NCBI GenBank assembly: GCA_001574975.1
Contig: KQ965739.1
Span: forward strand, 508,966-572,965
Origin: Gonapodya prolifera JEL478
Taxonomy: Eukaryota; Monoblepharomycota; Monoblepharidomycetes; Monoblepharidales; Gonapodyaceae
DNA length: 64,000 bases
Direction: 5' to 3'
Positions 47,489-58,981 of the stretch are shown here, piece by piece. The first letter of the stretch is position 1; each line of letters begins with the position of its first letter. The position numbers and the translations under genes are program-made. Below the pieces are notes generated by a model. It searched no databases. It was not told the DNA's origin and saw nothing but the letters and a program-made list of their open reading frames with translations.

Positions 47489-49220
47489 ATGAGACCTGAT
47501 CCGCACAAGCAGGAAGCATCGCGTCGCGTGGGTTTCTGTTGAATCGCCCAGATTTCGTTATCCAATAGCATTGACATTTTCAATTCATCCTTCGCTCTGA
47601 CCAATCGTCCGCGCCAGTATCACGCGAAGCAGAGAGCGGCGGGTCGTGGATCTGACGCTCCTGCACGAGGAGGGCCTTCACCACGAAGGGGCAACGGCCG
47701 CGGACGGGCTGGTTTTTCGGGCAATGGACAGGGACGCGGCGGTTGGACTGGTGACCATGAAGGGAGCGGCGCGGTTTCTGGTTCGCCAGTTAGCGGACAC
47801 GCCGAAATACAAGATTATGAAGACGCTGTCTACGAGGATGATTTGGAAGTTGGCGATGCAGTCCCGAAAGGCAGTCCCAACAACATGCCGGGACCCAGTG
47901 GCGCTTCTGCTGCATCAAATTCCTTCAGTCGCCGCAAGATTGAGTCGAATGCGTGGAGGTACAACGAACACGATGATTCGACGGCGCAGGTCGATGTTGT
48001 TCAAACAGAGACTGCTGAACTCGCTGAAGCGGTGATGGCATGGAGTAAGCATTGGTCAGCTGATAGGGGGCTTTACGTGCTTTACGTGGCTGTCCGTGCT
48101 GACGATATGCCGATGAAAGGTTCTTCTCGGGCCTCCGCTGCGGCGGACCCACCATTACAGGATTGGGAAACTACCGAGACGACATCTTCCCGGTCCACGC
48201 GAGGTACGGTCGCACCCGCAAACGCCTCCGAAGCGGAGGTGAGCAATTCGCATTATGGAACACGATGACGGGCATTCCTTTTTAACTTCGCTCAAACCTC
48301 ACTTACCCCTTGTATCGCTACAGGCTTCTGCATATCTATCTTCCTTGTTTTCAGTGGACTTGCAATCTCTCTCGGGCCGGCTCGCTAACGTTTCGGTCGA
48401 CGATTCTCAGGTCCCGTATGACCGAGCGCCATCCTCGGGGACATACTCGTATCGCCCAACCTTCGCATCGACCCCTTTGTACCGAAATGACCGACCGTTC
48501 ACATGGCGGCCATCATCCGTCCGTCCTGGGCGGGCAAGTGCTTCAAGCTGGGATGATTCTCGCAATTTCAGTTACGGATATCCTTCCGGACCCATGTATC
48601 CGAGTGCCAATGGAATCGGGAGCGCTGGTACCCTCCGCACGCCTGCTGGCACGAACTTTTCTTCTCCCCCTCCGGACGCGATGTCAGACCCCTGGGATGA
48701 GTACGAGGTGTACGAGTCTGACCCAGAGTCCGACTTTTCGGATGATAACGGTGACGGGTGGTATGTTCCACCCGAGATTCTCACCCAGACGCCTCCTTCC
48801 GCAAGCGGATTTGGGCCGGCGGCCCCTGCGACTGCGAACAGGTCGATTGAAAACCCCTCTTGGAACCTTGACGCGCCGGAATGGGTTCCAGGAGCAACAT
48901 GGGGTTCCGCCGCTGTGACCTCAACTGAGTTTAAGGGAACTGGTGGATGGGATGGCGAAGCCGAAGGACCAAAGCCTTCTCCCACTGGAACGAATGAACT
49001 TGATACTCTTCTTGGAACTTCCTCCACCGTTACCAGCACAGGCAGACCACGGGGCTCTGGCCGCGGCACTTCTGCGAGAGGCAGTAGGGGCGCCAGCCGT
49101 GGTAGTCGGGGTGCTACGCCTTCACGTAGAGGAAGGGCTGGTGGGAATGCGGCTGGTAGAATGGGATGGGATGGCGAAGTTGAAGGTGGCGACGATTTGG
49201 ATGAACTACTTGGGTTGTGA
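47489..49220 (+). CDS. RGG-rich, probably RNA-binding protein with a PAM2-like motif
   Basis: I place a short first exon (47489-47527, MRPDPHKQEASRR), then 47618 to about 48043, about 48121-48239, and about 48323-49220. The N-terminal part has RGG/RG repeats (ARGGPSPRRGNGRGR, GQGRGGWTG), the middle is acidic and disordered (DPWDEYEVYESDPESDF), and the end has more RGG-like repeats (RGSGRGTSARGSRGAS). NPSWNLDAPEWVPGA resembles the PAM2 motif (L-N-x-x-A-x-x-F-x-P) that binds the MLLE domain of poly(A)-binding protein, with Trp for Phe. A short GWDGE unit occurs twice, the second close to the C-terminus. A role in mRNA handling is inferred from these features alone. I do not recognise a named orthologue. 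The first exon is the least certain part. Confidence 0.6.
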
Positions 49221-49463
49221 TAAATCGAAAGGGGGGCAGAATAGCGCGCGTCCACTGTTTGAATTGCTGCAGTGAGATGTGAATGCATATTGTTATTCCT
49301 GCCAGATGCGTGGGAATATCATACAACTAGCTCCGGTCATCGCTTCCTTACGAAAGCAAGCTCAAAACAGCACGGTAGGTTATTAATATCTGGAGTAACG
49401 GAGATGAGAGGGGATGGCCAACCACGATCAGCACAACCTCGCACTAAGATCAACAAGGACTCC

Positions 49464-51075
49464 TCACCTCGATCCTCTCCAAACTTGGACTGAATCGACA
49501 TGGGGTTTGTGTGCTAAGAACACCAAAGGTTGAACGCTTGTTTGTGTGGAACTTGCACCGAAACTCACGTGATAATATTGAACAAAACCGCTCTTCTCGA
49601 ACTTATCCAAAAGTTCGACCCAACCAAGAATACCCTCCACGTCCTGAACCTCCTGAGACACACTTGGAACGTCAGCAGGGGGGGATCCAGATGGAGATGT
49701 AGGTCTCCACTTTCGGAAGAATTGTGGGAACATGTGGACCTCGAACAACACCTGGCGAAAAGGAATAAGTGTTCCCAACTCTAGTGATAGAGAGAGTAAC
49801 CGGATCACCAACCTGCTCGACGTGGTCCATGACTCCGTCTTCAAACGCTCTTGCGAGGGTATCCCACTCGTAGCCTTCCACATCGATCTTCAGCAGGTCG
49901 ATGTGGGCGTGTCCCAAGCGCTTCAAATGGTCGCTCAGAGTTAAAACCTCCCATACGGTCTCCTTCCCTGTCCGAAGACCGACACCGGTTGTTGTTTGCG
50001 ATTCGGCGGCGATACCACGATCTTGGTGGTTGAGAGTTTCGGGGTTACCTCACTTCTTTGACCAGATCCCAAATTAATCTGCCACTCACTCCAGAACCAT
50101 TGGTTCCTGCCGCGATAGTGGCTTTCCATGTCCATCGATGGATCAAATCTTCATGTTTGAGAGAGTGATGTTCAGGCAAATGGACTTGAAAACCCTGGAG
50201 CGAGTGCGTTGACTCACGAGTGGGTTTCACATCCCGTCATGTTGTGGAATTCATCCTCCCAACTGAAATCCCAGTCCACACCAAACGTATAGACCACGCA
50301 CGGGGGATCATTGCCGAGCTCGGCTTGAGAAGCAGCGTGTCCGAAGATTGTTTCATTCCGGAGATCGGTCTGACCCTCGGGGGGGCGCGTTAAGGGCTCC
50401 GGCTCCCTTTCAAGACCAGCGTTGGCCTTGTCCAGTTGCTGCAGCTCAGAGCCTGGGCGGAAGTAAATGCCCTGCGTGGGGGCTCTGCGGGAAGCACGGG
50501 CGCCGTGGCGTCCACGAAGTGACTCCACTTGTGAAAGATCTTGGACCCGCTCAGAGATTTCAGATGCGCTTTCGATAACGTCCCTTCGTCCATGTTTGGG
50601 CTTGGGTTTGAATTTCAACCAGGCGGGACCGTGGGATGGATTGGTGAAGATGACCTGCTCCCACGCATCAAAGCACACAGGCCAGACACCATCCCCTGAA
50701 GGAGCTCCGCCGAGGGAGTAGAGAGCCTTGCAGGCGTATTGGTTCTGTTTTCGAGGATTGAAGGCACACGATTAAGTTGAAAAAACAGTTCCAAATCATC
50801 ATGGTACATACTTTGTTGAACCTGAACATCAAGGCGAACACTGCCGAATGGGCATCCCAGTGAACGCCCTGTTCCCTGAGCGAGCTGCCGACCGCGTACC
50901 GCTGGGTGTCACTCTGCGATGGTTTCTGCTGAAAAGATGGCGGTGGCAATTCGCAGGGGGGCGCCGCACGAAGAAGGTAGAGGTCGTCGGCAAACAGGAA
51001 TGTGGCGGTAATGAAGATGGTCAGGATGATTCCCAAGCTGAGCGCTGTGCGGGACGGCGTCCACGCTGGTGCCAT
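49464..51075 (-). CDS. METTL24-type (Methyltransf_22) methyltransferase, copy 3
   Basis: Close relative of the pair at 26192-29446. Exon 1 from 51075 has the anchor ALSLGIILTIFITATFLFA and HWDAHSAVFALMFRFNK. Exon 2 opens NQYACKALYSLGGAPSGDG and contains CVVYTFGVDWDFSWEDEF with GCETHS. Then follow FDPSMDMESHYRGRNQWFW, an exon with GIAAESQTTTGVGLRTGKE and LLKIDVEGYEWDTLARAF, and a final exon opening VLFEVHMFPQFFRKW and ending with a LAHKPHV block near the stop. VLFE is joined directly to VHMF here, unlike copy 2, where an intron separates them. It is convergent with the RGG-protein gene. It marks the right end of the glycan cluster as I define it. Confidence 0.82.
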
Positions 51076-51365
51076 CGTTGTCGTTGGCTCTCCAGTGGCT
51101 CCTCGGCCTCACAGAATTGAACCGGTTCAATTGGCCGCAGGAGGGGTTCACTTACTTTTTTTTCGCCTTTTCTTATGGTGTCATGAAGATCAACATCCCG
51201 TCACTTCGACAAATCTAATTAAATAAATAGTGACGTCTCCTTCCCCTGGATACGACAAGTCACACTTTTCTTTGAAACGAGGACGATCCTCATGATGTTT
51301 GGGAAAATGTTCATGACATGTACTCTTTACAAGTTCAAGTTTTTCAAAATGAAATGATTCACTAC

Positions 51366-54283
51366 TTAAGCCGTCTCGCTAATTTTGTTGCGAACCCTCT
51401 TCGCCACCTCGACCATGTGCGTGAGCGCCTTCTCAGTCTCTGGCCAGCCACGAGTCTTAAGTCCACAGTCCGGGTTGACCCACAAGAGGTCCGCCTTGAT
51501 GTACTTCAGCATCTGCTCCAATCTGTCCGCCATTTCCTCGGTCGACGGAACTCGGGGGCTGTGGATGTCGTACAATCCAGGGCCAATGCCGTTGGTGTAG
51601 GCGTACTTCTCGAACGCGTGGAGAAGCTTCAAGTCAGACTTGGAGTTCTCAATTGTGATGACGTCCGCGTCGAGTTTCTATCGATGGACGGGGAACAAGG
51701 TCAATTGGCGCTCAAATTTTTATTGATCATCCTTGCATCATCTCACCTGAATTGTCTCAAAAATGTCGTTGAAGTCGGAGTAGCACATGTGTCTGTGAAC
51801 CCGAGATATTTCGGTTTAGGATGATCCATAAAAAATTGATAGAGGCAAACTCACGTGTGGATTTGAGTCTCGTCCTTCACACCAGTTGAAGAGAGGAGGA
51901 AGGCTTTCGCAGCCCAGTCGAGGTACTCGGCCCAGTCGGTCGACCTCAGAGGCAATCCCTCCCGAATGGCGGGCTCATCGATCTGAATGACAGAAATTCC
52001 AGCCTTCTCTGTAAACCGTGTTATCGAACGGTGTAAGCAATCGAAAGGAGTTTCAACGCTAAGAGCACACTCACCCAGATCTTGAACCTCTTTTCTGATG
52101 GCGAGGGCGAGTTGCCATGCGGTGTCACGTCGAGGCTGGTCATCGCGGACGAACGACCATTGGAGGCAGGTCACTGGTCCAGTGAGCATGCCCTTCATAG
52201 GCTTTGTCGTCTTAGACTGGGAGAACTTGGCCCAATCGACCGTCATGGGGGTGGGGCGGGAAACGTCACCGTAGATGATGGGTGGCTGTGGGAGAGTTGG
52301 GGCGAATGAATGAGGGGTGAATTTCACACACCCAGCGCACGGCAACACAAACTCACTTTGACGCAGCGGGATCCGTACGACTGGACCCATCCGTTTTGGG
52401 AGAATACGTATCCGCGGAGTTGCTCGCCGAAGTATTCCACCATGTCGTTACGCTCAAACTCTCCGTGGACCAAAACCTAGGGAAATGAAAAGGGAAATTT
52501 GAATTTAGTCTGACCCAACAGCAGCCGGATGTCCAGCACAAACTTACGTCCAAGCCAATGTCCTCCTGAATCTTGATGCACTTGGTAGTTTCATCTTGGA
52601 TGAACTTGGTGTAAGTCGCTTCGTCCCATTCACCAGACTTGAGCTTCTGGCGCGCAAGACGGACCTCCTTGGTCTGTGGGAATGATCCGACGGTCGTGGT
52701 CGGGAAGGCTGGGAGCTTGAGGTGAGCCTGCTGCTTCCGAATACGGGACTCGAAGGGCGATTCTCTTCTGAACATGGAGTCCGACACGGCCGAAAGCTCA
52801 GATTGCACCGCGGGGTCGTGGATCAAGAGCGAAAGTTTCCGTTTCTGGTTGGCCCGGCGGTTGGCCTCGAGAGCCTCGGTGACCTCGGCGGACGGTGACC
52901 CTCTAACGACACCAACGATAGTGGCGATCTCGGAAAGTTTCTCCGATGAGAAGGCCTGTCAAATCACGGAGATTTATGTCAATAAGATGCACAACTGTTC
53001 GATGTTCGACAATGTACTCACGAGCCATTCGAGGATCTCCTTCGACATCTTCGTCTCCGCAGTAAGGCTGTGGGGAGTGTGCAAAAGACTGCACGATGGA
53101 GCCACGAGGACATTGTCGGACCCAAGCGCGGCTACGGCATTCTGGACTTTTGCGATCGCAGCGTCGAGGTCGACTTTCCAAATGTTACGGCCGTTAACGA
53201 CACCGAGCGAAAGCTGCAAGTTGTTCTTCTTGGCGACCTCGATGACAGTGTCGAGCTCTTCAGGTGCGCGCACGAGATCGGCGTGGATTGCTTGCACGGG
53301 AAGTTTGGCAACAATGTCAATGTTCGCTCCGATGCGGCCAAAGTAGCTGCAGAGATGATAAGAAGTGTGTAAAACTTGAAAAAGAACAATTAAAATCATA
53401 TTCTCACTTGGCGACGATGATCTTGATTCCGGAAATGGCCGAGAGGCGGGCATACGCGCTGGCGTAAGGAGCACTGAAATCGCTTCCCAGATCCATGGAC
53501 AGAGCAGGTTCATCAAGCTGAATCCAGCTGGCACCGGCATCTCGGAGGTCCCCGAGAAGTTTCTCGTACACGGGAACGAGCTTGTCAAGCAGGGAGAGTT
53601 GGTTGAAAGCGGATTGTCCCTTGGCTGGCTTGCTCAACCACAAGAATGTGACCGGTCCCAGAATGACAGGTCGGGTGATGATGCCCTTCTCCTTGGCCTC
53701 CAGAAACTCCACAACAGGCTTCGCCGGGTTCGAGAGGGTGAATGTTTGGTCGGCGGAGACTTCGGGAACAATGAAGTGGTCTGAAAGAGAGACAAATGGG
53801 TGATTGTTAGTGCGATCTTGATCGCACTCAAAGTTTGTTCGGCGACTTACAGTTGGTGTCGAACCACTTCTTCATCTCCATGGCGGGAACCTTTGTTAAA
53901 CGTATCAGATCATGTCAAGGTACTCTGAACGGTGAATGACAGCGAATACATGTCCTCACATCGATTCCCTCAGCGGCCCTTTGAAGTCCACGTCCCATTG
54001 CGAAGTAGCGGTCGAGAGCATTGGGAATGCCACGGTACTTCTCTGGCTCGATCCCGAAAAGGACAATGTGGTCCAGCACTTGGTCGTAGAACGAGAAGTC
54101 GTTGGAAGGAATGTGCGAGATACCCTTCTCGCGCTGCAACTCCCAGTGAGATGCGCGGATGTTTGCGGCACCAGAAAGGAGAGCCGTAGCGTTGATCTTG
54201 GAGGCCCAGTAGGATTCAACGAGCTTCTTCAGTTCGCGGTTGGCGCCGATGCGGGGAAAACCAAGGTTGGATGAAACGACCAT
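51366..54283 (-). CDS. MET6: Cobalamin-independent methionine synthase (MetE/Met6)
   Basis: Transfers a methyl group from 5-methyltetrahydropteroyl-polyglutamate to homocysteine in the cytosol, making methionine and so feeding the SAM pool. About ten exons. The N-terminal half starts [20 protein letters not shown] and contains [13 protein letters not shown] and [20 protein letters not shown]. The catalytic half contains [57 protein letters not shown] and [14 protein letters not shown]. Zinc ligands are visible as HMCYSDF (His and Cys) and the second Cys in [13 protein letters not shown]. It ends [10 protein letters not shown] tiny exon carries [15 protein letters not shown]. Family and start are secure. 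It abuts the methyltransferase-rich cluster, but a functional link is only suggestive. Confidence 0.95.
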
Positions 54284-54327
54284 TGTGTGACTGTGATGAC
54301 AGGGTGTTTGCCTCTGAGATTATAATC

Positions 54328-54335
54328 TATTTATA
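54328..54335 (-). promoter_or_regulatory. TATA box of MET6
   Basis: Read on the minus strand the sequence is TATAAATA, a consensus TATA element, about 45 bases upstream of the MET6 ATG. It is the clearest core-promoter signal in the window and implies a short leader. Confidence 0.5.
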
Positions 54336-55677
54336 AAGAGGTAAGGTTATGATGCGCCCTAGGTCGGCGTGGCAGGCAACCATTGAATTTGGGGATATGA
54401 CCACTGGGATGACGCGCTACATGTGATTGGGCGGCCCAACAAGATCACCGAAGGGATTACATGACAAAAGGCCACCGTGGAAATCGCCGTTGTTATCGCC
54501 CCCCATCAGTCAAAGATGGAAACCCAATCGTTCGTTTTCCTGAATATGGCTCCGAGATTGATTCCACCCTCCCGCAACGATGGATCCCCAACAAGGACAC
54601 GGACACAGAGTCTATTACAAACATGGGACCCTAACGCGGCAGACAACTGCTTTCTGCAAATTCTATATTTCTTACAACGATGAAGGTAGAATAATTGCAG
54701 TTATCGCAGTAAGTTGGCCAATTCGACTGCCGCACTCAATACCCTCGCCCACATCGATGGTTGCACAACTATCACGGTTTGGCGAGTTCAATCCAAGCAC
54801 GTGGCATTGTTCCCGAAAGTTGAAGCCTTGTAAACTAGAGAACGCGAGGGTACCTCGGACAGCAGGTGAACTGACAACTGACTAGCGGGCGTTCGAATGA
54901 TTTCTTGACACGTGGTTGAATTTCATTTGTGCCTTAAGCGATGTCCCCGAGAGCAATGGACGGTTGTTCGAGACCGGCGGCTTCAAGGAGTTATCATCTA
55001 GCAACGCTTCGCCAAAGGGACGCAATCTTGCTCCTGCTCCACGAAGACAACGCAAAAGCTCAGGTACCGAAGGTGAGTTAGAAGCTTTGTCTTGGGCATG
55101 CGGTGAGTGTAGGGGTAGGAGTGGGAGTGGGACATGTTGGTGGGAGCAGAGAGACGAGGTTGTGAGACACCATTTCGAGACAGGAGACCATGTGGGGCTC
55201 TTTGCCGGCTAGTTAGCTTCAAGTAAAAACTACGGTGTACTTGCCACTCAATTAGAAGCGCTTTCGAGTTGGACGAAAGTAAATACATGGCCTCGCACAA
55301 AAATTATATGCCAAGCAACTACGACAAACGAAGGTACTACCACATGGTCGCTGACTTAATTCTCCAAAAACATTGTCCCCTTCCTTGTCCAGGACGGACG
55401 GGGTTTAAGACAAGCCAAAACGAAATCATGAAGCTTAGTTGTGCGAAGGTTCCGCTCCCTTTCTCGAAGTGGAAAATGCGTGGTCTGTGTTCGGACACCG
55501 AATCACGAGCTAATGGACGGAGAGGGAGGAGGTCAACTTCAACGCAAGACATGCCGACATAGTATGTCGTAGCTTTTAAAACAAGGAAAGAGAGTAGAAA
55601 ACAAGAATACATTGGAAATTCATACATTAATTCCTCTGCCTTCAACTCAGCCCGGTCCTTCCTGTCCCCCACGCTCA
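54336..55677. other. Long intergenic region between MET6 and VMA13
   Basis: About 1.3 kb between divergent housekeeping genes, the longest gene-poor stretch in the window. Open frames are short, with no splice logic and no recognisable product. No repeat, transposon end or RNA gene was found. It must carry both promoters; an unannotated non-coding RNA cannot be excluded from sequence alone. Confidence 0.4.
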
Positions 55678-57615
55678 ATGGCCGCGGCTGCAGCGACGTC
55701 GTCGACCGGGCCGGTCGAAGAAGTGTCCATCGATGCTCCTGTAGTGGCTTCTCACAACACCTACCTCGTTGAACAAACCGCATCGGTTCGAGCTAAACCT
55801 GTCGCTTGGGAGGTGTGTTTCAACGAAACCTTGGGGGAGCGCTGGAGATTGGAATGAGTACTTCACTTCTCCTTGAGACGGGATGAATTTCTCTGGAGCT
55901 CGGCCTCGTCTCTGGGCTGAAGCTCCTGTGGAAGCTCGTCACATGTGGAATCACCGCAAAGCCGGCTGCATTCGCTACTTTGGAGAAGCTTAACGGGACC
56001 GGCTTGTGCTTGAGTGCAATCGCGTCGAAATTCCCCAGGGGGAGGGAGGATGGTCGACCGTCTCCCATAATCAAATCGGATTCAATCTAGGGATACCACA
56101 ATGCTGGACTTATCACCAAATCCGAGCTTGACACCATCTCCGACTTTGTGAAACGCTCCACCATTTCGTTGAAGGCGTCTGTAGAAGAGGTGAGCTTCAA
56201 TCGAAGAACACACTTGATTCAAACTAAGTTCTACACGCACCATGAAGCCAGAGGGCTCGCGATATGTCGCCTGCTTTTTGTCGCTTGCTGGAAAGCTCTC
56301 GCGCGCAGACACTCTACAATACTTGTTGGTCCAGATGGACGACATTCTCGCATGTAAAGTGTTTGCTTGATGTTTCTATATGATTTTCACGCTAATCGTC
56401 CCCTCTCTAGTGAGCATTTCCAGCAGCGACCTGTTTTTCAACAGCGCGAAAGTAACCACAGACCTCCCTTACACACCCCTCATCCGCCTTCTCTCTAACC
56501 CAGACGAATACGTCCAATTGATGGCTGGGAAGGTCCTCACGGTCCTTGTTGGCGCAGCAACGAGCTTTCCATCAACTGTCGACTTTAAGCCAGTGTTTAC
56601 TTGGATCGCCACCCTGCTGGGAAATACAAATGCGAACTTGCAGGACCTGGGACTGCAGTACCTGGACGGTCTCTTAACACCCAAGGAAATCAAGCCAGTA
56701 TTCTGGGCCACCCCTAATGCCCCTGAAGCGTGAGTCTCCTCTTGGTTCCTCGCAGCAACATCTGGGCTGAGGTGATAGCATCTTAGCCTCGCAAACATTC
56801 TGAAAACTGGAACACCAAACGCGCAAACATCATATCAAGCCATTTACGCTTTCTGGCTACTTTCTTATGATCCCATTGTCGCCGGAGATATAAACAAGCG
56901 TACGAACATCGTTCCTGAATTTATTGAGATTGCGAAGAACGCTATCAAGGAAAAGGTCATTCGAATTATTGTTGCCACGTTCAGGGTTCGTGGTTATACT
57001 GTTATGGGAAAGTTGACAGCGATTGACGCAAAGGTACTCCTAGAACCTTGCCCTCAAAGCCCCCGACGACAACATCATTCCAATGCTCGGTGCCAAATTG
57101 CTTCCGTTTGTTGAAACACTTCAGGGTCGTAAATGGACGGATGCAGAAATAGTGGAGGACCTGGAGTATCTGAAAGATGTCCTTTCGCACAATGTCGCCA
57201 ACCTGACGACTTGGGACGAGTACTACAGCGAGGTTAAATCGGGTCACTTGGACTGGTCTCCCCCCCATCTCTCAGAGAACTTCTGGAAGAATAACGTGAC
57301 CAAGCTGAACGACAGGGATCATGAGTTGCTCAAGGCGCTTGCCCGTCTGATGGCCACAAGTAAGGACAGCAAAGTGCTTGCGGTAGCGTGCCATGACATT
57401 GGACAATATGTGAAGTTCTATCCAGAGGGAAAGAAGTGAGTTGCTTGAAAAGTACATGCAAATGAACTCTTTCGAAAGCATTCGTTTTTTTAGGTTTGTG
57501 CAAGAAGTCGGTGCGAAACAGCACATTATGGAACTCATGGCAAATGAGGATTCGGATGTTCGATACAATGCGCTGTTAGCAACGCAGAAGTACATGGAGA
57601 AGGCGTGGAATTGAG
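55678..57615 (+). CDS. VMA13: V-type ATPase subunit H (Vma13)
   Basis: Peripheral V1 subunit that regulates ATP hydrolysis and couples V1 to Vo on vacuolar and endosomal membranes. Exons: 55678-55812, 56091-56189, 56254-56353, 56411-56729, 56787-56994, 57044-57435 and 57494-57615. Joined protein blocks include AKPVAWEGYHNAGLITKSEL, RADTLQYLLVQMDDILA, YTPLIRLLSNPDEYVQLMAG, NAQTSYQAIYAFWLLSYDP, HLDWSPPHLSENFWKNNVTK, and the C-terminal ACHDIGQYVKFYPEGKKFVQ with NEDSDVRYNALLATQKYM, all strongly typical of the family. The first intron is long for this window (278 bases). Length (about 450 residues) is normal. It is divergent from MET6. Confidence 0.93.
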
Positions 57616-57747
57616 TTGGACTTCGTTTAGGTCGAGCACCAAGGGCTGTATGAACCCAAATTATAAAGTTCCGTTGTCCCCTTTCGTCTGCAACTGAGCG
57701 GGACGGTTAAACGGAAATATACACACACTGCCCAGATCTGATCATAA

Positions 57748-58743
57748 ATGACTGATGCTATATCCACCCTTACACACCAACGCCAGCCATCGCCACCACG
57801 TATGGCATACTTGACACGGACTGAGCACTTCTCGTCTGCCCATCGTTTGTACTCGAAGCAGCTCTCAGAAGAGGAGAACGTCGAGATCTTTGGAAAGTGC
57901 GCTAATCCCAATGGACACGGGCATAACTACGTAAGCGCTAAGTCTGTGACCTCCTCGTATCTGTGAAGTTTGAAGGCCGATTCGATTTTCGTTCATGGGA
58001 TGATAGACTGTTGAAGTGACCGTTAAGGGAGACGTGAGGACTCACTTTGAAGATGAAAGCTTCCACAGTGTGAATTGACATCGCATTCGCCCTGTCACTT
58101 ATAGATTGATCCCGTGACAGGGATGGTGCTGTCCATTACACATTTGAAAGGGTGGATGAAAGATGTCATTGATGAATTGGACCACAAGCATTTGGTAAGA
58201 CGCGACTTGAGTCTTATTGATTCTGGCCCCTTCACGGTGCCTCTTTGTCGTTTACTAGGATCTTGATGTGCCATATTTCGCTAACCGCGTCAGGTGCGAA
58301 TTCCCATCGATAACCTGGCCTATCCACACCAACAGTTCTTCTCCACTCTAGTACCACAGAAAACCTCGCTGTTTTCATTTGGGTGTCACTAAAGAAGAGG
58401 CTAGACCATCATTTGACGTAGGTTGCTCTTTTGTTGGCACAATTTCGCCTTTTTAACATCCCCGCTCAGCAAACAACATGCTCCCCGGAGAGGAATTGAT
58501 GACATATTGGTCGGTCGGCGCTCACCTGACGTCGGCGGGGATATGGACCACTCCGATGTGGACACATTGTCTGAGAACTTGGGTGCGGGGGCTGACAGCC
58601 GTGGGAGACCACTTTCGAGGGACGAAGCTCGTAGGGACGACCAAGTAAATCGTAATTACGCTCGGCGGCGAGGAACACTACGATTGGTGGAAGTGAAACT
58701 GCATGAGACCGTGAACAACACGGTAGTTTATCGCGGTGATTGA
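57748..58743 (+). CDS. 6-pyruvoyl-tetrahydropterin synthase with an internal insertion
   Basis: Converts 7,8-dihydroneopterin triphosphate to 6-pyruvoyl-tetrahydropterin in tetrahydrobiopterin synthesis. Exons: 57748-57930, 58007-58033, 58105-58194, 58259-58292, 58352-58417 and about 58470-58743. Visible motifs: FSSAHRL (zinc His), [14 protein letters not shown] (catalytic Cys and two zinc His), [53 protein letters not shown], and the last strand [18 protein letters not shown]. Between the helix ending KKRL and the last strand, about 75 mostly charged residues are inserted ([20 protein letters not shown] and after), where the family has only a few. The insertion could instead be an unrecognised intron; the frame is open throughout. 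The first 18 residues are also an N-terminal extension. Confidence 0.85.
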
Positions 58744-58981
58744 TTTTGGCATTACTTCTTCGTTATCACTATTGGCATGCGATATGATAATTATTTACAC
58801 ATCAATAGCATCGTTGTTGTGACGCCGAAAAAATTGATCTGAGGCCCCTGATTTTGGGAGTTGCCGTTCACCTGCCGTTCCCTCACTCAGGTCGCAATCA
58901 CTGGACTCGGTCAAAGCCATCTCGTGTAAAGGACCTCGGGGATCAACCAGATTCCTCAACGATTGCTTTTAACACGAGACG

